64,000 nt of DNA from Acanthosepion esculentum (GCA_964036315.1 OZ038492.1:37469618-37533617), one strand, 5' to 3'. Positions 22,279 to 33,105 are shown, counted from the first letter of the stretch. Translations and numbers: made by a program. Notes: generated by a model from the sequence alone, not told the origin.

Positions 22279-22709
22279 TGTTACTTCCGTTGCACCAGTT
22301 TGTGAGCGGAAATCAGAACAGGTGATAACATGATAAGGAAATGCATCCGGGGGCTAAAATAAACAGGACATATGTGTCCTGAGCCCAGAATGATCAGTGC
22401 GCACAGGAGTCTTGAGCGGGAGGAAATGCGTGCTTGCGTAGGCGCATGCCAGAAGAAGCGTGGCCACACATAGTCGCGTAAGCGGCATACGGGAAGAAGG
22501 CGTAGTCACGTTGTGGGGGTGTCAAAATGTTATTTAACCGGTCCGATTCTTGATCTGAAACAGATTTTTCTTCTTCAGTTCTTGTGTGCACAGTCCTAAC
22601 CTCTTTGATTCTCCCTCACTTTCTCCATTTATCACAACTTGAACAATAAAGATATTTTTTATATATAAGTGTTCTTCACCTTATGTGAGAACGGCAGCAA
22701 TATACTACA
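22279..22709 (+). mobile_element. probable solo LTR
   Basis: The block begins TGTTACTTCCG and ends TATACTACA, the TG...CA form of an LTR, and is flanked on both sides by TTGG as a 4-bp target duplication. It is GC-richer than its flanks and has a polyadenylation signal AATAAA near 22647 in the last quarter, as LTRs do. No internal retroelement genes lie on either side, which is why a solo LTR is favoured. No second copy is in the window for comparison. Confidence 0.55.
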
Positions 22710-22715
22710 TTGGTA

Positions 22716-23095
22716 CTCCACGGATGTCTGCTTGCGTTGAATTTACATTATGGCTCTCCACACGTTCCCATCCTTTGTAGCTCTTCATAATGTTTCTTTT
22801 TGTAGTCTTTCCTAATCACTGTTCAGTCAGAAATTCGCACAAGCTCGCTAAGTAGGCTATTCTCTGGTTTTCTTTGTCAGTCTTGCTTTCAACACGTCTT
22901 GTGAATGTTAAATATTCCATGTCCTTTTTCTTATTAGATGCTCCAGAAATTTCAACTTTCTCTTTCTAATTCTAAGTATATGTATAGATTTGGCTTCTAT
23001 TTTTTTCTAAAATATCAACGTTCCTTGCATGTTCTGTCCATGGTATTCTCAGCATCCCTCTGTAGAACCATATTTCTGCTGCCTTCATTTGTGAG
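22716..23095 (-). mobile_element. LINE-B 3' fragment
   Basis: The minus strand contains CAGAGGGATGCTGAGAATAC, CCATGGACAGAACATGCAAG and GGAGAGCCATAATG in the order seen in LINE-B 3' ends, corresponding to the RRMLRIPWTEHA motif and the 3' UTR. The 5' boundary abuts the minisatellite region. Confidence 0.65.
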
Positions 23096-23230
23096 GAGAG
23101 GATAAATGAAAATATGAAAAGATTCCCATTAAAAGGCAGGCGCGCTCTAGATGAGTCAGGAGCATAATATCAGCCAATAATAAATTAAATAAAATATGAA
23201 GTAAAAAGGAAGGAAAACAACAAATGTGAA

Positions 23231-25142
23231 AATAAATATAACAATTAAAAAGAGAGAAGCCTTTAGAGAAAGGAAAGAAGCTGAGAAAGAGAGTGGAGAA
23301 GATTAAAAAAAAGAAATCCCCTTAAACCCGTAAAGTAATGGGATGGCAGAAAACTGTAAATAAATATAACAATTAAAAAGAGAGAAGCCTTTAGAGAAAG
23401 GAAAGAAGCTGAGAAAGAGAGTGGAGAAGATTAAAAAAAAGAAACCCCCTTAAACCCGTAAAGTAATGGGATGGCAGAAAACTGTAAATAAATATAACAA
23501 TTAAAAAGAGAGAAGCCTTTAGAGAAAGGAAAGAAGCTGAGAAAGAGAGTGGAGAAGATTAAAAAAAGAAACCCCCTTAAACCCGTAAAGTAATGGGATG
23601 GCAGAAAACTGTAAATAAATATAACAATTAAAAAGAGAGAAGCCTTTAGAGAAAGGAAAGAAGCTGAGAAAGAGAGTGGAGAAGATTAAAAAAAAGAAAC
23701 CCCCTTAAACCCGTAAAGTAATGGGATGGCAGAAAACTGTAAATAAATATAACAATTAAAAAGAGAGAAGCCTTTAGAGAAAGGAAAGAAGCTGAGAAAG
23801 AGAGTGGAGAAGATTAAAAAAAAGAAATCCCCTTAAACCCGTAAAGTAATGGGATGGCAGAAAACTGTAAATAAATATAACAATTAAAAAGAGAGAAGCC
23901 TTTAGAGAAAGGAAAGAAGCTGAGAAAGAGAGTGGAGAAGATTAAAAAAAAGAAACCCCTTTAAACCCGTAAAGTAATGGGATGGCAGAAAACTGTAAAT
24001 AAATATAACAATTAAAAAGAGAGAAGCCTTTAGAGAAAGGAAAGAAGCTGAGAAAGAGAGTGGAGAAGATTAAAAAAAGAAACCCCCTTAAACCCGTAAA
24101 GTAATGGGATGGCAGAAAACTGTAAATAAATATAACAATTAAAAAGAGAGAAGCCTTTAGAGAAAGGAAAGAAGCTGAGAAAGAGAGTGGAGAAGATTAA
24201 AAAAAGAAACCCCCTTAAACCCGTAAAATAATGGGATGGCAGAAAACTGTAAATAAATATAACAATTAAAAAGAGAGAAGCCTTTAGAGAAAGGAAAGAA
24301 GCTGAGAAAGAGAGTGGAGAAGATTAAAAAAAGAAACCCCCTTACACCCGTAAAGTAATGGGATGGCAGAAAACTGTAAATAAATATAACAATTAAAAAG
24401 AGAGAAGCCTTTAGAGAAAGGAAAGAAGCTGAGAAAAAGAGTGGAGAAGATTAAAAAAAGAAACCCCCTTAAACCCGTAAAGTAATGGGATGGCAGAAAA
24501 CTGTAAATAAATATAACAATTAAAAAGAGAGAAGCCTTTAGAGAAAGGAAGAAGCTGAGAAAGAGAGTGGAGGAGATTAAAAAAAGAAACCCCCTTAAAC
24601 CCGTAAAATAATGGGATGGCAGAAAACTGTAAATAAATATAACAATTAAAAAGAGAGAAGCCTTTAGAGAAAGGGAAGAAGCTGAGAAAGAGAGTGGAGA
24701 AGATTAAAAAAAAGAAACCCCCTTAAACCCGTAAAGTAATGGGATGGCAGAAAACTGTAAATAAATATAACAATTAAAAAGAGAGAAGCCTTTAGAGAAA
24801 GGAAAGAAGCTGAGAAAGAGAGTGGAGAAGATTAAAAAAAAGAAACCCCCATAAACCCGTAAAGTAATGGGATTGCAGAAAACTGTAAATAAATATAACA
24901 ATTAAAAAGAGAGAAGCCTTTAGAGAAAGGAAAGAAGCTGAGAAAGAGAGTGGAGAAGATTAAAAAAAGAAATCCCCTTAAACCCGTAAAGTGATGGGAT
25001 GGCAGAAAACTATAAATAAATATAACAATTAAAAAGAGAGAAGCCTTTAGAGAAAGGAAAGAAGCTGAGAAAGAGAGTGGAGAAGATTAAAAAAAAGAAA
25101 ACCCCTTAAACCCGTAAAATAATGGGATGGCAGAAAACTGTA
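23231..25142. repeat. minisatellite, ~128-bp unit, about 15 copies
   Basis: The unit begins AATAAATATAACAATTAAAA, contains GAAGCCTTTAGAGAAAGGAA, GCTGAGAAAGAGAGTGGAG, CCCCCTTAAACCCGTAAAG and TAATGGGATGGCAGAAAACT. Starts at 23231, 23359 and 23487 give the 128-bp period. Copies differ by only a few substitutions or by the length of one poly-A run, so the array is recently homogenised. The plus strand is about four-fifths purine. Open frames on the minus strand are by-products of the repeat. Confidence 0.97.
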
Positions 25143-25209
25143 ACATAAGGGTATCATCAGAAAATAATAATTATTAGAAAATACTTAAGGGGAAAAAAAC
25201 CATCACCTT

Positions 25210-25370
25210 CATTGGCGCAAAGACAAAAGTGAAAAGAAATTTAAAAAAATTAAAGAGGGAGAAGCGCTTAGAAAGAGGGGAGAAGCCGAGAAAGAAAGAG
25301 CTAAGATTAAAAAAAAATAGCGAGATATTCTAAGCATCTATAATAATGTGATGGGAGGAAGCTGTAACAG
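25210..25370. repeat. diverged monomer flanking the 128-bp minisatellite
   Basis: ATTAAAGAGGGAGAAGCGC, TTAGAAAGAGGGGAGAAGCC, GAGAAAGAAAGAGCTAAGAT and GTGATGGGAGGAAGCTGTAA follow the order of the minisatellite unit but differ at many positions. It looks like an older edge copy that escaped homogenisation. Confidence 0.7.
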
Positions 25371-25489
25371 AGATATACGGGTGTATCGAAATAAGAAAGA
25401 GTGACCAACAATGAAGACATTGTAGATCGGAGATAAGGAAAAAAACAAAACAAAAAAAAAAACAGATAAGTAACCATCACGTTGGCACC

Positions 25490-25915
25490 ATTTTAAAAAA
25501 TCGAGAAGTGGTCTAGAATGATCCGCGGAGAGATAAGTTTTCACAGCGGCAGCTATCAATGACGACTGGACTGAACACAGTGGCAACGAAGCAAGAATTC
25601 CGCCAAGCTTGTCACGTGGACGGTTTTTGGCGAGCAAGCGAGACATAGCTTACCCGAATGTGTGGGTGGAGCCGGGAAATTTCGGAGCGTGTCAGGTGAT
25701 GGGAGGATGTGCAGTGTTGGACCTTGCAACGGGATGCAAAAATCAGTGAAATCATTTTCGGCGTGGAGTGTTGCTTTCTCAACGAAAGCAAAGTGGGCGG
25801 CTGTGTCAATTTCTTTTTTTTTTACGATGGCTGGAAATTGAATCGCATCCAAAATCTGTCATTGCCACCAGTGAACTCCGTAAAAGCTCATTTCTCACCT
25901 CGTTACCTTCTTCTG
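25490..25915. other. GC-richer unassigned spacer
   Basis: About 420 bp with near-balanced composition lie between the purine-rich minisatellite and the pyrimidine-rich tract. A 98-codon frame on the minus strand (25556-25852) has no recognised motif. CpG words are more common than in the flanks. It could be a small unique exon or an unrelated insertion; nothing decides this. Confidence 0.3.
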
Positions 25916-25916
25916 A

Positions 25917-27340
25917 TTGGCCCCATTATTTGATCTTTTATTTCTTCATTGTTTTCGGTTTCTCTTTCATGCTTTGAAATTGTTCTTCAGCAGACGTTTT
26001 CTGTTGTCAAGTTTCTTCTTTGCACACGTTCCACTTATTCATTCATTCTTTTTGCCTTTTCTGATATACATTTCTACTTATTATCCATGTTTATTTCTTA
26101 CATTTGTTTATATATCTCTTGTCCGCCTTCATTATTTGTCTTTCTTTCTTGTTTGTTTATTTTTTATTAGTATATTCTTGCACTTATTCTGTTCGAAAAT
26201 ATATTTCATTCATTCATTCATTCATTCTTTCTTTCTTTCTTTCTTTCCTTCATTCTTACTGTCTGTCTGTCTTTCTTTCTTTCTTTTGCTTATTTCTTGC
26301 GTGTTTCCTGAAGTCGTTATTGTTTCAAGTAGTTTTCAATGTCTTTCCTCTATCATTTCGGTGATCATTCCTTAATCCTTCCTTTTTCTTTTAATCTGTC
26401 CGTTTTTTTCGTGTGCTTCTTTCATTATATCTTGCTTTCATAACCTCTCTCTCTCTCTTTCTATTTTCCATTCTTTCTTTACTTATTTTGCGTATTTGTT
26501 GTTATTTTCCGTATGTGTTCATTTTTTTACATGTAACATTTCATTTTTTTCTTTCATTACCCGATTATCCAATAATCTTTCGTTTTTCTTTTAATTCGTT
26601 TTTCTTTTTCTGATTCTTTCTTTCTTTCTTTTTTCTTTCTTTCCTTCTTATGCTTATTCGTTATCATTACAGGCTTTATTAATTGTTCTAAATTCGTTTC
26701 ATATTTTTTCTCCTTTCTTTCCTGTGAAATTTGTTTACATTTTTGTTTTCTTGTCTTACATCTTCCTTTGATCTTTCTTTATCTACCTGGCTTAAATTGA
26801 GTATTTTCCCTTTACTCGTACTTTCTTCAGTTCTTTTTGCTTTCTCTATATTTCTTTCTTTTTTATTTATTTATTAGTTTGGTTATATGTTGATCTTTCC
26901 AAAATTTGCTATATTTTCAAATTAGGTCTTCATAATTTTCATCTTTCATTTTCACGATTAACACTTGATCTTCCGTTTTCTTTTCTTACCTCTTTCTTTC
27001 ATTATCCTTTCTTTCTTTCGTTCTTTCTTTCTTTCTTTTTCTTGTTTGCTGATTGATCGTCAACGATATTTTAAACCTCTCCTATTTTCGTTTCTATTTT
27101 TTCTTCTTGACTTTCAGACATTCTTTCTTTATCTTTCGTTTTTTTTTTTATTTTCTTCCGTTTTTCTTCTCAGACTCTTTTTAAATTTACTGGTTACCTA
27201 ATATGTATGTATTTTCTTTCTTGCATTCTTTCTTTCTTTTTTTCTTTCACTCGTAATATAACCCACAATCCTTTTTCATTTTTCTCAAAATAATCTCATT
27301 TGCCTCTCATTCATTTCACTTTTATATCCAATATTTCCAG
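25917..27340. repeat. 1.4-kb pyrimidine-rich (CTTT-like) tract
   Basis: The plus strand is dominated by T and C, with many (CTTT)n and (ATTC)n runs such as TTCTTTCTTTCTTTC near 26229, 26620 and 27010. Phe/Ser/Leu-rich frames on the plus strand (for example 152 codons at 25917) are products of composition and are not proposed as genes. Confidence 0.9.
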
Positions 27341-28140
27341 AGTGACTAAATGATAGCGATTTCTTTCCCCCGACCCACATAGATAAAAAACAAAACAGAA
27401 AATCTCTGTATAGGAAAAGACACCATCTTCAGCCACCCGAGAAAGAATCGAAGCTGTTACGCAAATTACCAACAAAAATGTCGACAATAAAAGGGATTCA
27501 TTCAAATTGAACCTGAATACAATAAATTAAAGAAGATAATTTCAGATTATTTATAATGTTTATCGGATTTCAAACGAGGCATTAGAGTAGATGTGAGATG
27601 TCAGTATATTACATTTCCGAAATAGTGGGGAGATATATGATATTTTGTGATAATAATGTACCTATCCCATTCTACCCATTTCAATATTAACCACCATGTA
27701 TAAAAGGTCATTTTATTACTAACGATGCAGTTTTTGCTTAATAAATCCTCTTAAGTTTACATTAGACAGTGCACATCTGAATGGCCAGCCACAGTAGGGA
27801 CTGCCGAGTTCTACCTAAGGTAACAAACAAGTTACATCGGCTCAAATCTCAACCCACCTTCAATAAAGAGGTTTTATTGATTCTGTTATATACCGTATAT
27901 ATGATCACTAATGGATATTTCCCAATCCTCATAAATACGTTGGATACTATTATAAGTAGGGGTAATGTGCTGCTTAATTAGTCGACCTACTTAGTGGTTT
28001 ACCTCTTTCACGACGCTGGCGAGTATTGTATTTTTGTTGACGTTATAAAGATTACCATTTCATTTCCAACCTCCGTTTTGGTTATTCCTCATACACTAAA
28101 CCTTTCTATGTTATAACAAATTCATTTTCTACAGCTTTGC
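27341..28140. other. no gene recognised
   Basis: AT-rich DNA without motif-bearing frames. A 66-codon frame at 27781 has no recognisable domain. Confidence 0.3.
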
Positions 28141-28144
28141 AGGT

Positions 28145-28362
28145 TATTTAAAGCCAGGAAATATATTTAGATTGTAAGAGTTTTTTTGCGATAATAAATA
28201 TTTAGTGATACAAGTCTTACTAATTAACCCATAGCAGATGGGAGAAGAGGTGGATTCATGTCATTTCCAAAGGCATTTGCGCCTAAGTGAACAACGAACC
28301 CAACTAGAATTGTAACTGTTAAAGCTTTCGAGCCATTATCCATCACACTACCCACAGATCGA
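28145..28362 (-). mobile_element. SINE-B: tRNA-like unit, body and tail behind a 5S head
   Basis: Minus-strand order after the 5S-like head: GGGTAGTGTGATGGATAATG (A-box), TAGTTGGGTTCG (weak B-box), CACTTAGGCGCAAATGCC, GAATCCACCTCTTCTCCC, GCTATGGGTTAATTAGTAAG and TTGTATCACTAAATATTTAT. The head and first body blocks are shared with SINE-A; the sequence departs from SINE-A exactly after CTATGGGT. Confidence 0.7.
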
Positions 28363-28476
28363 AGTTTACAGCATCTGACTCTTCCCAGGCGGCCACCCAT
28401 CTAGTTAATAACCATGATTGACTTTACTTAACTTCTTCGACGGGAACAGTCATTAAATGGGTACCAGTCAAATAAT
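28363..28476 (-). rRNA. 5S rRNA-derived head of SINE-B (diverged)
   Basis: The minus strand ends AGATGCTGTAAACT and contains GAAGAAGTTAAGTAAAGTC and ATGGGTGGCCGCCTGGGAAG, which are the box A region and the box C/3' arm of 5S rRNA. The first ~40 nt are poorly conserved. It has the same position relative to the tRNA-like unit as in the 19.3-kb copy. Confidence 0.75.
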
Positions 28477-28969
28477 CAACCAGGCAAGTTAGCGTTATTA
28501 AGTTTCCGTGGGATACAGGAACAGAACACCCATCATTGTGCCTTTTGTTAATACAATGTAAGACGAAATAACGTTTAAGCTCGTGACTTTATTTTAAATT
28601 CTGGAAGACTATCAACGCGGGACATGGTTCAGTGAGTGAGAATTTCAATTGTTTCCGGTTCACTGTTGTGGCATACACACGGTTAGAGCATGGACTCCAG
28701 CTGTCAAAGAGGTAGCTTGTAGGTAAGATGGTGTTTCTATAACTGTGCGAATAGTGTTCACGTGTCATATGTTGGATCGACTGATCCGCCTAAATTCGTT
28801 TTTAGTCGGTGACCGCAACGTGATACTGCTTTGTATCCGTTTGAATTTATTCCTGAACTACATTTATGGCAAACATAAAAATGGATTATCACAGCAGGCC
28901 ATTGAACTGGGTCATCGACCCCAAAACATATTTTGAGCAACATTCTCGAGTTTTATAACAAATGGTGGC

Positions 28970-29685
28970 GCCACTATATACGAAATACAAGAGAACGATA
29001 GAGCATTTATGGTCGTGATGCAGATGCCTGTTCGCATGCAACATGGGGAAATTGCAAATATCAAATAACTGTGGGAAGTTATCGAGACTTCTGACAACTT
29101 GTTGAATATTTAGAGTTTCTCGATAAAATCCAAAGAAGAATCTGCCATGTTATTTGACCTGGCCTGACATTCCGGCTTCAGTTCCTTTCACAAAGCCGTA
29201 ACGTAGCTTTCTTGTAGCTTTTCTATAAAAAAGAACGTTCATGGTAATTGTTCGGAGGATCTCTCCGTTATAATATTTATAATTTACGAATTTAAGTGCA
29301 GTATAAATTTGCGGTAAGGCCTCGACAATTCACAGTTGAAGTTGCTAAATGTAACCGTAAAATCTCTGTTAACAGTTCTTTCTCTTGCACATCTCGCTTG
29401 TGGAACTCTCTTCCCACTTATTTCTCCCTAGTCAACTTTCATCTTCAAAATTTTAAATGCAATGTCAATCATTAGCTTCTGTCTAATTTAATTCATGTTA
29501 TTTTATTGTGCTCTCTCCTGGTTTTCTCTTTTTCTCATATTCTTTCACATTCTTCTGTCTTCTTAATAAATCTTATTTTATTGTCCTCAGTCATCAAATG
29601 TGATATCTTTCTTATATTCTCTAACACGTAATAATCCATTGCGTCGTGGTGGCTTTATTGCCTTGCTTGGGGTGAAATTATTTAA
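28970..29685 (+). mobile_element. LINE-A: C-terminal region and 3' UTR
   Basis: The plus strand gives FLDKIQRRICHVI, LTFRLQFLSQSRNVAFL, then QFTVEVAKCNRKISVNSSF, SCTSRLWNSLPTYF and NFHLQNFKCNVN, the LINE-A C-terminus, with stops and frameshifts. The 3' UTR ends GGTGAAATTATTTAAAAG. A second LINE-A tail follows immediately. Confidence 0.75.
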
Positions 29686-29689
29686 AAGA

Positions 29690-29960
29690 TATAGCTAGAT
29701 GTAACCGTAAATTCTATTCGAATAGTTCTTTATTCGCACTTCTCGCCATTGGAATTCTATTACGTTTTCTAGATTTCTTGACATTTACGATATTCAAACT
29801 GGAATGCGACGTCAATCCCCATTTTCTGTCTACCTGAATCCTATTTCTTTATTGCTTCTGCTCCTCAGTAAAGTTCTCTTCTTCTCTTTCACGTTCAGTA
29901 ACCCCTGGATTCTTAACGGCATTATATTTTTGCTCACGGTGAAATGATTTATAAAAAAAA
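29690..29960 (+). mobile_element. second LINE-A tail in tandem
   Basis: TAGATGTAACCGTAAATTCT, TTCGCACTTCTCGCCATTGG, AATGCGACGTCAATCCCC and GGTGAAATGATTTATAAAAA repeat the pattern of the preceding copy with more divergence. The same two-tail arrangement reappears at 34.8-35.4 kb. Confidence 0.7.
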
Positions 29961-30339
29961 AGGCAATCGATCTAAACATTTAGTAAACACATCATAAAGA
30001 GTAAGCTAGTTGGTCAAGACAGAATTGAATATAATATCAAGAGTTGTAAATCTAATTTAATAACTACTGCTCTACAGCAGTTTACCTTCATTCTGACTAA
30101 CATTACCACAAGGATCATTACACCTTCTCGGACGAACGTTTTCAGCTGGCATGAAGTGGCTAAAAGCACCGTATGAAACTAAAAAGTAATACTTTTAATT
30201 TTTAAATTTTCTCATGGTGATGTTTCTGTTATAAATTGAGAACTCCCGGCGGCAGCACGCTCAGGATCATTGGACCACGCAATTATACTAAATGGAACTT
30301 ATAAACTGTTGTGGATTCCGGGGATGGAATCCTGCACAA

Positions 30340-31035
30340 ATAAATAAATAACGCCAGTAATTGAAATAGGAAAAGAAGTGCATTGAACGTAAGAATACAA
30401 ACTTGAAATGAGCATTAGTAGTCCAGGAATACGGGTTAGTAGAAAGTATATGTACAAGTCTCTGTAAGTGAAGCCGTAATTCTCTCTCTCTCCATCCCCC
30501 CTCTCTCTCTCTATCTCTCTCTCTCTCTCTCTGGACTCTACGTATCTAGGAAAATAAGTGTATTGAAGTGAAGCCGTAATTATCTCTCTCTCTCTGTGGA
30601 CTTTACGTATCTCAACCTTATCTCAACGTATCTCTTTGTGAACACCCTGTGTACTCCACGTATCTCCGCTCTGTCAGTATAAGTATACTTTAGACGAGTC
30701 CATCTTGTGTAAAAAGGGAGAGCCCCACAACATAAACTATTTGAACTATGCCGTCGCGAGGTCAAAACTCATAGTAAAGCTACCCTCGACGGCAACTTTG
30801 AAGACGAGGATCCCCATTAAGTCCGACCAACCGCAAAGACCCCAACGTTGTAAGAGCCGGGTGAGAATGACAACAGATCTAAACGGTTGAACCAGCGGAT
30901 GACGGACATGCTACAGATGGTGTCACTCGAGATTATAACTGAGTCAGCAGCAGACCGTTGCAGTTTCATAACTAGTGTATGCTGGTATCATTCCACGGGT
31001 TTTGAAGAGGAAGTTTATGAAATCAACTGTTTGGC
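30340..31035. other. (CT)n tract and unassigned, less AT-rich DNA upstream of a small ORF
   Basis: CT-dinucleotide runs lie at 30481-30533 and 30584-30596. From 30610 to 31035 the sequence is less AT-rich than the flanks and matches none of the repeat families here. A 61-codon plus-strand frame (30705-30890) has no recognised motif. This is the 5' side of the signal-peptide ORF and may hold its leader. Confidence 0.35.
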
Positions 31036-31038
31036 AAC

Positions 31039-31182
31039 ATGAAGTTCACCGTAAACAAATTCACGCCATCGGTACTTTTTTCTACTCTGATTTTCTTTCT
31101 GTTTCAAGTAACTCTTGCAAAGCCTAACGGAGATAGAGAATGGATGACGGGAGATGATTCTGCTGAAATTGGAAGCTTCTAG
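31039..31182 (+). CDS. small secreted-peptide ORF, 47 codons with signal peptide
   Basis: ATG at 31039 has A at -3 (GCAACATGA), a favourable context. The protein starts MKFTVNKF, then a hydrophobic core VLFSTLIFFLFQV, then TLA followed by KPNGDREW: a textbook signal peptide with predicted cleavage after residue 27, leaving a 20-residue acidic peptide with Asp, Glu and Trp and no Cys, ending EIGSF before TAG. AATAAA lies at 31234-31239, about 50 bp past the stop, as at an mRNA 3' end. It resembles no transposon protein. It could be a single-exon gene, the last exon of one, or chance; a potential 3' splice site (TTTGAAG) lies at 31011-31017. Family unknown to me. Confidence 0.45.
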   Translation: MKFTVNKFTPSVLFSTLIFFLFQVTLAKPNGDREWMTGDDSAEIGSF

Positions 31183-31376
31183 ACTTAAACCTACACGTTG
31201 GCACCGAATTTAGTCATCAAAGTTATCAATATAAATAAAGCGATCAGTAAAAAAGAAATTTAAATCTTGGAACCGAGTTGAAGCCAGTCATATATGCGAT
31301 AGATAAATGTCCGTCTAAATTACGCAAAAATTAAAATGACACTGCCATCTCATTTTAACAAATATATTTATCAAAA

Positions 31377-31994
31377 TTACACAAAAGTATCTTGAAATAC
31401 GAAAGAGTAAATTTGTTCAATATAATCGCTATTGGCTTCAACCACGGCCTCCTGACAACTTCGGAATCTCCCTAAACTATTCTGGGCGGTCTGCTTATTA
31501 ATGTTCGTGCATGCTGCCGTAGTCTTTGCATTCAGTTCATCTCTGGTGATACAAAGAGTTTTGTTGGCCTCTCCCTGAACTACACCCAACACATAATAAT
31601 CAAGAGGGTTGCAGTCTAAAGAGCTAGGTGGCCAGATGTAAGTGGTGATGCGGTCGCAGAATTTACCATGTCTGAGGTTTCCTGCTTGTGAGGCTTGGTG
31701 CAGAGTACTGTTGCCAGACATAGGGTCTTCCAGCAGCCAACGTCTTAACCAGAGCAGCACTACCTCCTCAAGTCACTTAATGTAGGCCTCTGTGTTGAGT
31801 CTGAGGATCTCACCAACAAATTTGGGAGTTCTTTTCTTAACAGCATTAGACACATTAAACATTTTCCGAGTCCTCTGCATTGTGTTCACACTGAGAACCA
31901 AACCCTCTGAAATATTTGTATTGGAGCTTCCGATGCCAATGCCAAGCAGTACAGCACACCGTTTCCAAATTTCTGCCGGAGTGAATTGCGTCAT
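31377..31994 (-). pseudogene. Tc1/mariner-superfamily transposase, internally deleted
   Basis: The minus strand opens at 31994 with MTQFTPAEIWKRCAVLLGIG and an HTH-like segment to MQRTRKMFN, then RTPKFVGEILRLNTEAYIK, a TGA stop near 31762, LEEVVLLWLRRWL, a frameshifted PYVWQQYSAPS trace (normally WQQDSAP, so the second Asp reads Tyr), IWPPSSLDCNPLDYYVLGVV with the third acidic residue, and a conserved C-terminus EAVVEANSDYIEQIY. The region that should encode the first catalytic Asp, roughly 100 codons, is missing. It is non-functional but clearly recognisable. The terminal repeats were not located. Confidence 0.75.
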
Positions 31995-32464
31995 CGTGCT
32001 CTTTTTTCTATTTGACGATGCCTACCTCACCCATCTATATTATACAGTCGTTAAAATTAAAACAAACAACGCGCATGCGCGAAATTAAAAATATAAAATG
32101 GCGACAATTTACCCATCGCAGCCTGCCTAATTCGGACATTTTCCAGATGTTATTAACCTAGTTCGTTATTTGGGATTTTATGACGGGAAGTAAGTTAGAT
32201 CTATTGTCCAAATTTACTAGTAAGTAAAAAATAAATGTTTAAATAACAAAGTTTATATGACAGTGCTTTTTATTAACATATATATTTATAACATTTAAAT
32301 CTGCTTTGCTGCTGTTCATTTAAAGGCAAGATGTTATTTACAATTTCACCTATGTCGCCATCTTTTCGTCGCCCACAGTGTCCACCTTCCTCATAAACGA
32401 TACCCACTGCGTTCTTAATGCCGAATTCTCGTATTTTGTTCTGGCACTGTGAGAGCTGGTATCT

Positions 32465-33030
32465 CTACCGGTGTTTATTAGCGGTGGGCGTAATCTTAAC
32501 ACAATTGGATACGCAGATGAAACTGTGTTGATGGCTGACGCGGAAAGAAATCTACATAACCTTTTAAACAGTGTATTAAAAGAAACCGAGGCGAAAAAAA
32601 AATGGACAGCCCGTCTACTGAAAAATGTCAGAAAGTGTGGTCTTCAGCAAGAGGCAAAGCTCAATATGCGAGTTACAAATTAGAGATGTCAACATCAAGT
32701 AGGTAAAAATATCTGAATATCTGAGTGGATGGAAAATGCAATGGGGAAATCCGTACAAGCATTGGATTAGCGAAAGTGGCTTTCCAAACGCTAAAAAAAG
32801 TACTGAAAAACAGAAAAAAAAATATAAAGAGTGCTGGATTGCTATATGATGTCCATACTCAAACATGGCGGTGAACGATGGAGATATATCCCGATGGATA
32901 AAGAAAAGCTGGAGGCAACAAAAATCTGGTTCTATTGAAGAATACTGAAAAAAAAAAAAATTAACACATGCTCAGAATTCGGAAGAGACAGCTAATGTTT
33001 TATTTGAACATAATAATAAAGAATGGACAC
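32465..33030 (+). mobile_element. LINE-B: RT palm region, truncated
   Basis: The plus strand reads IGYADETVLMADAERNLHNL, then LNSVLKETEAK. The catalytic YADD box is mutated to YADE. Further on, across frameshifts, come a FPNAKK/KVLRN-like block, CWIAI..SILKHGGERW and EKLEATKIWFY, which follow the palm in this family. Ends at about 33030 where a tRNA-like SINE starts. Confidence 0.7.
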
Positions 33031-33035
33031 TTTAA

Positions 33036-33105
33036 CGTGGTGTAATGTTTAGCAAGATCAATTACGGCTGAAAAGTGAGTTCGATCCTCATTAGGTGCCC
33101 CTCCA
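33036..33105 (+). mobile_element. SINE-C head (tRNA-like), copy 1
   Basis: GTGGTGTAATGTTTAGCAAG (A-box region) and AAGTGAGTTCGATCCTCAT (B-box) are spaced as in a tRNA-derived promoter. The same motif pair recurs at 33513, on the other side of a LINE fragment. Confidence 0.6.

Noticed and set aside
23231..25142. CRISPR-like regular repeats
   Set aside because: Units are contiguous 128-bp tandem copies without unique spacers, in a eukaryotic context.
25556..25852. 98-codon minus-strand frame in the GC-richer island
   Set aside because: No motif, poor start context and overlapping frames on both strands; kept only as an unassigned region.
25917..27201. Several Phe/Ser/Leu-rich plus-strand frames
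   Set aside because: Open only because the strand is nearly all pyrimidine, where stop codons are rare.
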